A DNA stretch of 64,000 bases from contig NC_021191.1 of NCBI RefSeq assembly GCF_000389965.1, forward strand, positions 4,775,501 to 4,839,500, written 5' to 3'. This document shows, in pieces, positions 51,539-59,390 of this stretch. The notes below the pieces were generated by a model. That model saw only the letters and a list, made by a program, of their open reading frames with translations, ran no database searches and was not told the DNA's origin. Origin of the DNA: Actinoplanes sp. N902-109. Its GTDB lineage: Bacteria > Actinomycetota > Actinomycetes > Mycobacteriales > Micromonosporaceae. The position numbers and the translations under genes are program-made. The first letter of the stretch is position 1. Each line of letters starts with the position of its first letter.

Positions 51539-52140
51539 CCGGCACCTGCTGGATCGGCGGCGCACCCGGCGCCGGCAAGTCCACCCTCGCCCGGCGGCTG
51601 GCCGCCGAGCGGGGCGCGCACCTGTACGCCACCGACGACGTGATGCGCGACCACGCCGCCCGCGCCGCCGAGGCTCCCTACCTCACCGCGTTCCTGGCGA
51701 TGACGATGGACGAGCGCTGGCTGACCCGCTCACCCCAGGCCATGCTCGACGAGTTCCACTGGTTCCGCGGCGAGGCCTTCGACCTCATCGTCGACGACCT
51801 GCGCGGCATCGACGCCGACGTGGTGGTGGAGGGCTTCCGCCTGCTGCCGCACCTGGTGGCACCGCTGCTCGGCCCGGACAGCCGCGCGGTGTGGCTGCTG
51901 CCGACCCCGGAGTTCCGCGCGGCCGCCCTGGCGAGCCGCGGCGACACGTGGACGATCGCGGGCAGGACCAGCGACCCGCCGCGCGCCCTGCACAACCTGG
52001 CCGTCCGCGACCGCCTGTTCACCGAGCGGCTCACCGCCGAGGTCGAGCGGCTCGGCCTGCCCTCGGTGCGCCTGGCCGCGGGCATGACCGAGGATGACGC
52101 CTACTCCCGGATGAAGGCCGCCCTCCGGGCACCCGCCTGA
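51535..52140 (+). CDS. P-loop kinase-like ATP-binding protein coupled to ribM
   Basis: A 201-residue protein with a Walker A GGAPGAGKST at residues 8-17 and an adenylate/uridine-kinase-like layout: DDVMRDHAARAAEAP near 37, a VDDLRGIDADVVVEGFRLLPHLVAPLL stretch at 85-110, and a lid-like Arg region. The start overlaps the ribM stop (GTGA), so it is translated from the FMN-riboswitch mRNA. Family members usually phosphorylate small molecules. By analogy with PnuC-NadR, it may trap imported riboflavin or a related compound by phosphorylation. That role is inference; the substrate is unproved. Confidence 0.8.
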   Translation: MTGTCWIGGAPGAGKSTLARRLAAERGAHLYATDDVMRDHAARAAEAPYLTAFLAMTMDERWLTRSPQAMLDEFHWFRGEAFDLIVDDLRGIDADVVVEGFRLLPHLVAPLLGPDSRAVWLLPTPEFRAAALASRGDTWTIAGRTSDPPRALHNLAVRDRLFTERLTAEVERLGLPSVRLAAGMTEDDAYSRMKAALRAPA

Positions 52141-52270
52141 TACTCCAGCGGCAGTGCGTTGATGCTCAAGCCTGGCGGAGTCGCTCGACGACCCGGACCC
52201 GTCTCAGGACGGCGAGCGCGTCATCGTTGACGACGGAGCCCGGGTCACCCAGCCGCCCGAGGCTGATCCT

Positions 52271-52774
52271 TCAACCGGCGTGACGCATTCTGCCGCGCCG
52301 GATGACAACGGCCGCGGTGCAATATGCGGCGACGACTGTGACACCGGCGACGACCCGGAAAGCGGAGGGCGAATTGCCGTGCCCGGCACCAACGGCGAGC
52401 AATGCGGCAGAAAGCAGGAATTGGATGATGCTCGCCGTTGTCGCCGCCGTGTCCACCGTCGACGCGGCGCCGCCGCAATAGCATTGTGCGCCGGCGCCCA
52501 CGGTGCGGCGAAGAAAGCTGCGATAGCTCAGGAAACCGGTGAAAAGAACCAGTGCGGCCAGCGCCGCAGCCCGCGGGAAGGCACCGATGAACAGCCCGGC
52601 GCCGACGCTCAGCTCGGCGCCGATGAGCCCGGCCCGGAAGACCTTCTCCAGGGCGGGCCGCCGGGCGAGCGACGGGAGCACCACCGTGCCGCTCATCAGT
52701 TTTGCCATCGCGGCGCCCGCGAGCGTCAGCCCCAGATAGAGCTGCAGTGCCGCCGTGACCGCCGACTGCAGCAA
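52271..52774 (-). CDS. MauE/DoxX-type membrane protein
   Basis: A 167-residue protein with four to five hydrophobic segments and the MauE pattern: LQLYLGLTLAGAAMAKLMSG, ELSVGAGLFIGAFPRAAALAALVLFTGFLSYRSFL, then the redox-like cysteine pair in AGAQCYCGG. MauE works with MauD in forming disulfides of the methylamine dehydrogenase light chain. Here it ends a three-gene operon whose first product is an exported six-cysteine protein, so a role in that protein's oxidation is likely. The start appears to be TTG at 52774, three bases after the preceding stop; this is unusual. Confidence 0.8.
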   Translation of the reverse strand: MLQSAVTAALQLYLGLTLAGAAMAKLMSGTVVLPSLARRPALEKVFRAGLIGAELSVGAGLFIGAFPRAAALAALVLFTGFLSYRSFLRRTVGAGAQCYCGGAASTVDTAATTASIIQFLLSAALLAVGAGHGNSPSAFRVVAGVTVVAAYCTAAVVIRRGRMRHAG

Positions 52775-52777
52775 CGG

Positions 52778-53125
52778 TCAGCGGATCGGCTTGAACGTGA
52801 AACCGACGCGGATCAGGGTGGCGTCGAGGTCCCGGCCCTGCCACTGCCGCAACGACACCGGCAGCCGCTGACCGGTGGCCGGATGCTCCAGCGTCCCCTC
52901 GTATCCGCCCAGTTCCTCGACGAGGCTGCGGAGCGGGACGCCGATTGTCACCCGGGCGCCGTCCGGCATGGTCTCCTCAGCGGCGGCTGCACCGAGCACC
53001 ACCTCGGTGACCGTCACCGCCGAGCGGCCCCGCCTGGTCTCGGCCGGCAGCTCGGTGAAGTGGATGTTGCGCGGGTGCTCGTCGGTCAGCCACTGCTGGG
53101 AGCTGCGTGGATCCTTCGGTTGCAT
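52778..53125 (-). CDS. Unknown cytoplasmic protein in the MauE operon
   Basis: A 115-residue soluble protein with no signal peptide or cysteine. Notable stretches are NIHFTELPAETRRGRSAVTVTEVVLG, IGVPLRSLVEELGGYEG and LPVSLRQWQGRDLDATLIRVGF. I recognise no family. AAGGGGACC precedes ATG 53125, 14 bases after the stop of the exported mini-protein gene, and the MauE gene starts 3 bases later. The tight spacing implies a shared task, for instance as a maturation or chaperone factor, but nothing in the sequence proves it. Confidence 0.7.
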   Translation of the reverse strand: MQPKDPRSSQQWLTDEHPRNIHFTELPAETRRGRSAVTVTEVVLGAAAAEETMPDGARVTIGVPLRSLVEELGGYEGTLEHPATGQRLPVSLRQWQGRDLDATLIRVGFTFKPIR

Positions 53126-53139
53126 GAGGTCCCCTTTCC

Positions 53140-53469
53140 TCAGCAGTTTCCGAGCAGGTAGTAGGCATCGAAACAGAACTCACCGGAGTGCCGGTCGTAG
53201 CACTTGTACCAGGCGTAGACCTTGCCGCTTCGGCACGCGACCCCGTACAGGGTGCAGCGCGTCTCCTCGCACGGCACATAGGCCTGCGCGAAGGCCTGAT
53301 GCACGAAAGGCCCCGCGACGCCCCCGGCCAACGCGATGCCGATGCGTCCCATGAGGGTGCGCCGGGACAATCTGCCACGCTTGGCGAAAATCGGGCTTTC
53401 GTCGGCTGATATTTCATTTGCCGGCGGATGATCGGCTGGAATATGATCGGCTGGAATATGATCGGTCAT
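53140..53469 (-). CDS. Tat-exported six-cysteine mini-protein
   Basis: A 109-residue precursor. An acidic N-terminal extension with IPADH repeats (residues 4-18) leads to a twin-arginine signal (SRRTLMG at 35-41, hydrophobic IGIALAGGVAG, cleavage after AQA near 63). The mature peptide of about 46 residues has six cysteines (67, 72, 79, 90, 99, 109), one Trp and many Tyr, and ends in Cys. A long Tat leader on a Cys-rich small protein next to MauE recalls the methylamine dehydrogenase light chain, but only one Trp is present, so a TTQ cofactor is unlikely. A strong ribosome binding site and promoter precede it. Confidence 0.8.
   Translation of the reverse strand: MTDHIPADHIPADHPPANEISADESPIFAKRGRLSRRTLMGRIGIALAGGVAGPFVHQAFAQAYVPCEETRCTLYGVACRSGKVYAWYKCYDRHSGEFCFDAYYLLGNC
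53431..53460. repeat. Two 15-bp tandem repeats in the mini-protein leader
   Basis: ATCGGCTGGAATATG is repeated exactly at 53431-53445 and 53446-53460, coding the IPADH unit twice on the minus strand; a third, degenerate copy follows. This extends the N-terminus ahead of the Tat motif. Confidence 0.85.
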
Positions 53470-53522
53470 TGCCCCACCCCCCGATGGGTTCACAACAGCG
53501 GGATAAACGGCGCCGCAACGGC

Positions 53523-53551
53523 AGGCTAGCACCGGCACGAATAGCTGTAAA
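53523..53551 (-). promoter_or_regulatory. Promoter of the mini-protein/MauE operon
   Basis: On the minus strand TTTACA (53551-53546) and TAGCCT (53528-53523) are separated by exactly 17 bases. The transcript would start near 53516, giving a leader of about 47 bases with GGGGGTGGGG in front of ATG 53469. The surrounding DNA is AT-richer than average, as for an active promoter. Confidence 0.65.
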
Positions 53552-53636
53552 CAAAAATGTGATGATCCGCGGAATTGATCAGTGCGGCACCGCAGAACAA
53601 TCTTTGCGCGCGCGAGCCGCACGAACCGCGCGGCGG

Positions 53637-54530
53637 CTACGGGTTGCGCGCGGCGTCCCGCAGGCAGGCCAGCGCGGCGGCCACCGCGGGCGTGTCACCC
53701 CGGCCGCGCACGGTGGCGGCGTACACGCGGCGGATGGCGGCGTCGTCGCGGTGCAACCGGAGCAGCACCACATCGGCCGGGCGGGCGCGGGCGGCGAGCT
53801 CCGGCACCAGCGCGACCCCCAGACCGGCGGCCACGCAGCCGAGCTTGCCCGTCCAGTCCGCGGCCACGATGTCGACGCGGGGCCGGAAACCCGGCGGCAG
53901 GGTGGCTCGCATCAACGACTCCTCCGCGGTGGCCGAGCCCGCGATGAACGCGTCGCCGGCCAGGTCGGCCAGCCGGACCGTGCGCCGCCGGGCCAGGTGG
54001 TGCGTGAGCGGCACGGCGACCAGCAGCTTCTCGTCGAGCAGGCGGTACAGGTCGGTGCGGCGGGTGCCGGGGGTCTCGCCCGGTGGGGCGCTGACCACGG
54101 CGATGTCGGCATCACCCGCGTGCAGCCGGTCCAGCAGGGCGGGGGTGCGGCCCTCGACGAGCTGCACCCGTACGGACGGATGGGCTTGCCGGAAGGCGGC
54201 CAGGGCGCGCGGCACCAGGGCCGCCACCGCGGTCGGGAAGGCGCCGATGCGCAGCGTGCCACCGCCGAGACCGCGCAGCGCCGCCAGCTCCGAGCGGGCC
54301 GCGGCGAGCCGGTCCAGCACCGCCTCGGCATGCGGCAGCAGGCCGCGCCCGGCATCGGTGAGCTGCACCCCGCGCGGCACCCGGTCGAACAGCCGGTCGC
54401 CGAGCTCGGTCTCCAGCACGCCGATCTGCCGCGACACCGCCGATTGGGTGAAGCCGAGGGTCCGGGCGGCGGCGGTGATGGACCCGGTGCGGGCCACGGT
54501 GCGGAAGACGTCGAGCAGTTCAGTGTGCAT
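53637..54530 (-). CDS. LysR-family transcriptional regulator
   Basis: A 297-residue LysR protein. The N-terminal winged HTH (LDVFRTVARTGSITAAARTLGFTQSAVSRQIGVLETELGDRLFDRVPRGVQLTDAG) spans residues 5-60; the C-terminal effector domain follows (LRIGAFPTAVAALVPRALAAF, ADIAVVSAPPG, VAAGLGVALVPELAAR). It is divergent from a RidA gene 80 bases away, the usual position for its target. The spacer has repeated GGCATGC motifs (54533 and 54556 areas) that may be binding half sites. Confidence 0.92.
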   Translation of the reverse strand: MHTELLDVFRTVARTGSITAAARTLGFTQSAVSRQIGVLETELGDRLFDRVPRGVQLTDAGRGLLPHAEAVLDRLAAARSELAALRGLGGGTLRIGAFPTAVAALVPRALAAFRQAHPSVRVQLVEGRTPALLDRLHAGDADIAVVSAPPGETPGTRRTDLYRLLDEKLLVAVPLTHHLARRRTVRLADLAGDAFIAGSATAEESLMRATLPPGFRPRVDIVAADWTGKLGCVAAGLGVALVPELAARARPADVVLLRLHRDDAAIRRVYAATVRGRGDTPAVAAALACLRDAARNP

Positions 54531-54610
54531 CCCGGCATGCTAGATGCGCATGGCGGGCATGCGGAACATTCGCTGGTGGCATGGGCCTGGTGATCGATAC
54601 GGTCACCGGC

Positions 54611-55024
54611 ATGAAAGCTGTTCTGGACAATCCGGCCGGGGTGGCCGCGCCGTTCGGTGACCGGTTCGCGCACGTGGCACGCATCGACAGCGGGGGCGGT
54701 GCGATGCTGCTGCTGTCCGGGCAGGTGGCGGTGGACGACGCGGGTGCGGTGGTGGCCCCCGGGGACGTGGCAGCGCAGGCGTCGCGAATCTTCGACATCA
54801 TCGGGGGGATCCTGGCGGCGCACGGCGGTTCGCTCGCCGATGTGGTGCACGTACGCACGTTCATGACGGACCTGGGGGCGTTGCCCGAGTACGCGAGGGT
54901 CCGCCGGGCGGTCTTCCCCGGGCCACCCCCGGCCAGCACCACCGTGGAGGTGAGCCGGCTGTTCCTACCGGGCGCCGTGCTGGAGGTCGAGGTGACCTCA
55001 GTGATCCCGGGACACCACGGCTGA
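54611..55024 (+). CDS. RidA/YjgF/UK114 family protein
   Basis: A RidA-type trimeric protein of about 137 residues: VLDNPAGVAAPFGDRFAHVARI, LLLSGQVAVDDAGAVVAPGDVAAQASRIFDIIGGILAAHGGSLADVVHVRTFMTDL, and STTVEVSRLFLPGAVLEVEVTSVIP, which supplies the conserved Arg (VHVRTF) and Glu. RidA enzymes hydrolyse reactive enamine/imine intermediates from PLP enzymes or act in amine catabolism. I take ATG 54611, where the family fold starts; ATG 54581 upstream is in frame and also possible. It is likely controlled by the divergent LysR gene. Confidence 0.88.
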   Translation: MKAVLDNPAGVAAPFGDRFAHVARIDSGGGAMLLLSGQVAVDDAGAVVAPGDVAAQASRIFDIIGGILAAHGGSLADVVHVRTFMTDLGALPEYARVRRAVFPGPPPASTTVEVSRLFLPGAVLEVEVTSVIPGHHG

Positions 55025-55090
55025 GGTGAGGTCGCCCAGCGCCGCCCGCGCTTCCCCGGTGAGCGGCGCCTGGGCCAGGGCCGGGCAGCG
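54998..55090 (-). pseudogene. C-terminal remnant resembling a polyprenyl synthetase
   Basis: On the minus strand a frame reads ALAQAPLTGEARAALGDLTS and AVVSRDH before a stop at 54998. This closely resembles the extreme C-terminus of actinobacterial polyprenyl diphosphate synthases. Upstream the frame turns into low-complexity Arg/Pro sequence with no catalytic DDxxD motif and no start. It overlaps the end of the RidA gene by 27 bases. The assignment rests on a short tail and is tentative. Confidence 0.3.
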
Positions 55091-55147
55091 GGCAGCGGGC
55101 GGCGGGCGGCGGTCCGCACCATGCACCGGCGCCGGACCGGCCCGGCG

Positions 55148-55402
55148 TCAGAGCAGGGTGGTCAGGTCGGCGTCGGGGCCGAGGGTGTCGAGACCGGACT
55201 CGAGTTCGGCACGAATGTCGTCCACCGTGTCGTCGTGGCCGAGGACCTCGGGGATGTCGTTGCTGACCTCGAGCTGGTCGAGCAGGTCGTACGCCTCGCC
55301 CAGCGTGCCGGCCCCGTTGTCGTGCGCCCAGCGCAGGGTGTTGCGGGCGCCGGGCGAGGGGGCGAAGTCGTCATCCCACGGGTTGCTCACGCGCACATTC
55401 AA
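55148..55402 (-). CDS. Small acidic protein of unknown function
   Basis: An 84-residue, strongly acidic protein: SNPWDDDFAPSPGARNTLRWAHDNGAGTLGEAYDLLDQLEVSNDIPEVLG, then DDTVDDIRAELESGLDTLGPDADL. It has no signal peptide or membrane segment and no cysteines. The start may be at ATG 55402 or the GTG four codons later. I recognise no family. It lies downstream of the kinase gene on the same strand, with a gap of 62 bases. Confidence 0.55.
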   Translation of the reverse strand: MNVRVSNPWDDDFAPSPGARNTLRWAHDNGAGTLGEAYDLLDQLEVSNDIPEVLGHDDTVDDIRAELESGLDTLGPDADLTTLL

Positions 55403-55464
55403 CCATCGACCGGGCGGGGCCGAGCATCAGCGGGCGGGGTGTCCCGGCGGCGCCGGGGCGATCA

Positions 55465-56925
55465 TCACCTCGGACCCAGCAGCAGGGTCGCCGCCAGGGC
55501 AACGGCCGCGGCGGTCGCGCTGAGCACCCGCCGCGGTGACCCGCCTTCAGACACCGGGAGCCGCGACAACCCACCTCGCAACGCCCAGGGCCGCGCGGAC
55601 CCGGGAGGCAAGGTCGACGCCTCCGCGCACGACATCCGCCCGGACCACGGCACCGCACCAGGGGTCTGCGACGGCTGCTCCTCGTCGAGGAAGGAGAGGT
55701 CGAGGGGGCGGGTGTCCGAGCGGACGCCGGACCCTCGCTTCACCTTCGGAGCGGAGCCGAAGAATCGCACCGAAGAACCGAAGGCGCGCGCCGAAAGAAG
55801 CAGCGAGCGGGCCGACGGAACCGGCCGGGTCCCCGGGACCGCCGGACTGCCCGCCGGGATCAGCGACGGAGCCGACCGGTCCGAGCCGACCGCCGACGGA
55901 CCGACAGCAGCGGCCGACAGAGCAGGAGCGACAGCAGCAGCCGACGAAGCAGGAGCGACGGCAGCAGCCGACGAAGCCAGGGCGACAGCAGCGGCCGACG
56001 GAGCAGGGGCGACGGCCGACCCGTTACGGGCGACCGCCGGCGGGTGCGAGCGGGCCGAGGACAGCCGGCGCAGGCGGATGGCTGGTGCGCGGCGGCGGCG
56101 GAGGGCGTCGTCGAGGGTGCGGGCGAGGTCGGCTGCCGTCGGGCGGTCGGCGGGGTTCTTGGCGAGGCAGCGGCGCAGCACGGAGACCACCGAGCGGGGC
56201 AGGCCGTCGATCCTGGGCAGCGGGCCGGGGTCGGCGTGCAGGTGGGCGCGCACCATCTCGGTGACCGAGGTGGCTTGCCAGGGCATCCGGCCGGTGAGCG
56301 CGCGGTAGAGCAGCAGACCCGTGCCGTACACGTCGCTGGCGGGACGCACCGGGCCGCCGTCGAGGCGCTCGGGGGCGAGGTAGGCGGGGGTGCCGAGCAG
56401 TTCGCCGTCGGTCTCGTCGGCCGAGCCGGCGGAGGCGGAGATGCCGAAGTCGACGAGCTTGACGCCGTCGTCGCCGATCATGATGTTGCCCGGCTTGATG
56501 TCGCGGTGCACGACGCCGGCGGCATGCGCAGCGGCCAGGGCGGCGGCGACCTGCGAGCAGACGGTCACGGCGTCGCGCCAGGGCAGCGGGCCCGCGGCCA
56601 GCACCTCGTTCAGCGTGCGACCTTCGACCAGTTCCATGACGACGTACGGGATGGGGTTCTCGCCGGGCATGCCGGGCGCCTCACCGTAGTCGAAGATCTC
56701 GACGATGTGCGGGTGCCGGAGGCCGGCGGCGACGCGGGCCTCCTGGCGCATCCGTTCGAGTTCGACCGGGTCCGGCGCGGCGGTCGCGGAGAGTACCTTG
56801 AGCGCCACGTCGCGTTCGAGGGCGACGTCATGAGCTCGCCAGACGACCGCGCTGCCGCCCACGCCGAGCCGCTCCCGCAGCTGGAACCGATCTTCCACGG
56901 GGCCGCAGGTGCCCACCGTGCGCAC
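55465..56925 (-). CDS. Membrane-anchored serine/threonine protein kinase
   Basis: A 486-residue Hanks-type kinase. Glycine loop ERLGVGGSAVVWRAH and VALKVL near residues 17-45, catalytic loop VVHRDIKPGNIMIGDDG near 135, LVDFGISAS, and LAPERLDGG as the APE motif. After about residue 270 comes a long Ala/Pro/Ser linker partly coded by 27-bp repeats, a basic segment, and a single C-terminal hydrophobic helix (VLSATAAAVALAATLLLG) with almost nothing beyond it. So the kinase is cytoplasmic and tail-anchored and lacks a PASTA sensor. GTG 56925 is the outermost start; VEDRFQLRERLG is the natural domain start. Confidence 0.9.
   Translation of the reverse strand: MRTVGTCGPVEDRFQLRERLGVGGSAVVWRAHDVALERDVALKVLSATAAPDPVELERMRQEARVAAGLRHPHIVEIFDYGEAPGMPGENPIPYVVMELVEGRTLNEVLAAGPLPWRDAVTVCSQVAAALAAAHAAGVVHRDIKPGNIMIGDDGVKLVDFGISASAGSADETDGELLGTPAYLAPERLDGGPVRPASDVYGTGLLLYRALTGRMPWQATSVTEMVRAHLHADPGPLPRIDGLPRSVVSVLRRCLAKNPADRPTAADLARTLDDALRRRRAPAIRLRRLSSARSHPPAVARNGSAVAPAPSAAAVALASSAAAVAPASSAAAVAPALSAAAVGPSAVGSDRSAPSLIPAGSPAVPGTRPVPSARSLLLSARAFGSSVRFFGSAPKVKRGSGVRSDTRPLDLSFLDEEQPSQTPGAVPWSGRMSCAEASTLPPGSARPWALRGGLSRLPVSEGGSPRRVLSATAAAVALAATLLLGPR
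55907..56014. repeat. Four degenerate 27-bp tandem repeats in the kinase linker
   Basis: Units begin at 55907, 55934, 55961 and 55988 and each codes nine residues of the AAAVAPASS type on the minus strand. They make up the Ala-rich spacer between the kinase domain and the membrane anchor. Confidence 0.8.
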
Positions 56926-57041
56926 GCCGGAAACACCGGTGTGACGGGCATTTCAGGCCCGAGAGCGAATCGTGACCTGCCGGTCCGGCCGGAGCGGGGA
57001 ACGGCAGGTCAGAGCGGCCCCGCCGACGAAGGGCGGCCCGG

Positions 57042-58367
57042 TCACGGGGTGGCCGCGGCTCCCGGGGTGTACGCCAGGATGCCCAGCGACCCGGTGTCGA
57101 GCCGGCCGTCGCCCTGCAGCGTGAAGCGCCAGCGGTCCAGGCTGGTGTGGCCGAGCACGACCACGGCCCAGGCGGCGTCCTCGCGGGTGGCCAGGGCGTG
57201 GATGCGGTCCAGGTCGGCGGGCGGCGCGGCCAGCAGGACGACGCCGATGCCGCCCGGTTCGCCGGCCGCGGCGTCGAGCGCGGCGTCGACCGAGTCCAGC
57301 GAGGTGACCTGGGCACCGGGGGCGACGACCGTGCCGAGTCCCCCGGCGATCACCCGTACGCCTTCCGACCAGGGGCTGCCGGTGAGCTCCATCGCCCACG
57401 CCGCGGCCAGCGAACGACCGGCCGCCTGGTCGCCCTGGACGGCGATCACGCCCGGCGCCTGCCCCAGGTCGACCAGCTCACGGATGCCGTACAGACTGCC
57501 GAGGGTGACCAGACGCGGGCAGGGCGTACGCGCGTCGGGGTCGGCCGGCAACGCCTGCAGGTCCCGCAGCGAGGCCACCCACAACCGGCCGTCGTCCTGG
57601 GCCTCCCACGGCTCGGGTGCGTGCTCGCGCGGGATGACCAGGCGCAGCTTGATGCGCGCCTCGTCGACCGAGATCGCGTAGATGGGCGGCGCGTCACCCG
57701 GTGCGGTGGTGACCAGCACCCGCAGCGCCCGGTCGATGGTCCAGGAGGCCGCGGTGTCGAAGAGGTGCGCGGGCGGGCCGGTGCGCTGCCGCGGGATCGC
57801 GCCGATCCGGCCGGCGGGGGCCGACCGGCGGCGCCGGGTCAGGACCACGCCGAGCACGATCGCCGCGACCACGATGACACCGAGCACGGCGAGCAGGACG
57901 GGCAGCAGCGCTGAGCCGCCGCCGTCCCCGGCCTCCGCCGCCGGGCTCACCGGCGCGGGCCGGCCGGCAGCGGCCGAAGGAGGAGCCGAGGGCAGCGCCG
58001 TGGGCAGCGGACCGAACTCGACGCCGGCGCCGGACGCATCGGTGGGCAGCTGCAGGACCCAGCCGGGCTCGATCTCCTCCGGCGCGGTCAGCACACCACC
58101 GTCGGGCTGTGTGCGCCCCTTGTTCAGGGTGAAGATCTCGGGGTTGCGGTCGCCGTCACCGAGGAAGCGCTCGGCGATCTCGTAGAGGTACTCCGGCTCG
58201 CCGTTGTAGCTGTCCCGCACGCGATACCACTTGACCGGGTCACCCGGCTTCTCCGCCACGACGACATGGCCGGGAGCCGCGGGGACGGCAGCCGCCGCCG
58301 GTGCCGCGAGACCGGCCGGGACGCCGGCAGCCAGGAGCAACACCACGAAGGCGGTACGCACGCGCAT
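57042..58367 (-). CDS. LysM-like single-pass membrane protein
   Basis: A 441-residue protein: signal peptide (VRTAFVVLLLAAGVPAGLAA), extracellular LysM-like region at about 35-105 (KWYRVRDSYNGEPEYLYEIAERFLGDGDRNPEIFTLNKGRTQPDGG...IEPGWVLQLP), a Pro/Ala linker, one membrane helix near 155-177 (LLPVLLAVLGVIVVAAIVLGVVLTRRRR) and a cytoplasmic domain of about 250 residues with an ATPase-like mixed alpha/beta pattern but no clear Walker motif. It may sense or bind peptidoglycan outside and report inside. It follows the membrane-anchored kinase gene region in divergent-free, same-strand order and might be functionally linked to it. Confidence 0.75.
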   Translation of the reverse strand: MRVRTAFVVLLLAAGVPAGLAAPAAAAVPAAPGHVVVAEKPGDPVKWYRVRDSYNGEPEYLYEIAERFLGDGDRNPEIFTLNKGRTQPDGGVLTAPEEIEPGWVLQLPTDASGAGVEFGPLPTALPSAPPSAAAGRPAPVSPAAEAGDGGGSALLPVLLAVLGVIVVAAIVLGVVLTRRRRSAPAGRIGAIPRQRTGPPAHLFDTAASWTIDRALRVLVTTAPGDAPPIYAISVDEARIKLRLVIPREHAPEPWEAQDDGRLWVASLRDLQALPADPDARTPCPRLVTLGSLYGIRELVDLGQAPGVIAVQGDQAAGRSLAAAWAMELTGSPWSEGVRVIAGGLGTVVAPGAQVTSLDSVDAALDAAAGEPGGIGVVLLAAPPADLDRIHALATREDAAWAVVVLGHTSLDRWRFTLQGDGRLDTGSLGILAYTPGAAATP

Positions 58368-58457
58368 GTGAACGACCCTACATTTGTTGATCCGCATCAC
58401 CGCGCGCCGCCTCGTGTTCAACCGGGGGTAGCCCGCGGTTCCTAGCGTCTGCGCATC

Positions 58458-59390
58458 ATGGACTCCCCTCCGCAGGTCAGCGTGGTCATCCCGACCCGCA
58501 ACCGTCCCGAGCTGCTGACCCGGGCGGTGCGCAGCGTGCTCGCCCAGACCGTGCCGGACCTCGAGGTCGTCGTGGTGGCCGACGGCCCCGACGAGACCAC
58601 CGCGAAGGCGCTCGCGGAGATCGGTGACCCCCGGGTGCGCGCGGTGGCGCTGCCCAGGAGGGGTGGTGCGCCCCATGCCCGCAACGAGGGGGTACGCGAG
58701 GCGCGCGCCCGCTGGACCGCCCTGCTGGACGACGACGACGAATGGCTGCCGCGCAAACTCGAGGTCCAGCTCGCCCTCGCCGCGCGGGCCGGGGTGTCCC
58801 GGCCTGTCGTGGCCAGCCGCCTGCTCAACCGGACACCGCGCGCCGAGTTCGTCATGCCGCGCCGGTTGCCGGGCGCCGGTGAGCACCTGAGCGAGTACTT
58901 CACCGTACGGAAGGGGCTGTTCCACGGCGAGGGTTTCATCCAGACCTCGACCATCCTGGCGCCCACCGGGCTGCTCCGGGAGGTGCCGTTCACCGTCGGA
59001 CTGCGCCGTCAGCAGGAGCTGGACTGGGCGCTGCGGGCCGTCCGCGCCGACGGCACCGGGCTGGTGATGGCCGACGAGCCACTGGTCGTCTGGCACCAGG
59101 ACGAGGACCGCGAGCGGATCAGCCTGCAGCTGCCGTACGACTCGCAGATGGCCTGGCTGCGCGGCAACCGCGAGCTGTTCACCCCGCGCGCCTACGCCGC
59201 GTTCACGCTGAGCGTGATGAGCTCGATGGGCGCGCCGAGCCGCAGCTTCGCGGTGTTCCGGGAACTCCTGGCCGAGGCCCGCCGGCACGGCCGCCCCGGT
59301 GCCGTCGACTATCTGACCCACCTGCAGATCTGGGCGCTGCCCCCGCGGGTCCGGCACGTGCTGCGCGACAAGGTGCTGGGCCGCGGATGA
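58458..59390 (+). CDS. Glycosyltransferase family 2 (GT-A)
   Basis: A 310-residue GT-A glycosyltransferase: VSVVIPTRNRPELLTRAVRSVLAQTVPDLEVVVVADGPD at the N-terminus, GGAPHARNEGVREARARWTALLDDDDEWLP with the metal-binding DxD, and a basic C-terminal helix region ending VRHVLRDKVLGRG. It transfers a sugar from a nucleotide donor to an unknown acceptor at the cytoplasmic membrane face. Its stop overlaps the next glycosyltransferase's ATG (ATGA), so both act in one pathway, probably surface polysaccharide or glycolipid. Confidence 0.9.
   Translation: MDSPPQVSVVIPTRNRPELLTRAVRSVLAQTVPDLEVVVVADGPDETTAKALAEIGDPRVRAVALPRRGGAPHARNEGVREARARWTALLDDDDEWLPRKLEVQLALAARAGVSRPVVASRLLNRTPRAEFVMPRRLPGAGEHLSEYFTVRKGLFHGEGFIQTSTILAPTGLLREVPFTVGLRRQQELDWALRAVRADGTGLVMADEPLVVWHQDEDRERISLQLPYDSQMAWLRGNRELFTPRAYAAFTLSVMSSMGAPSRSFAVFRELLAEARRHGRPGAVDYLTHLQIWALPPRVRHVLRDKVLGRG

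Noticed and set aside
53140..53469. The six-cysteine mini-protein as a methylamine dehydrogenase light chain with TTQ
   Set aside because: Mature length is about 46 residues compared with well over 100, it has one Trp where two are needed, and no heavy-chain gene is nearby.
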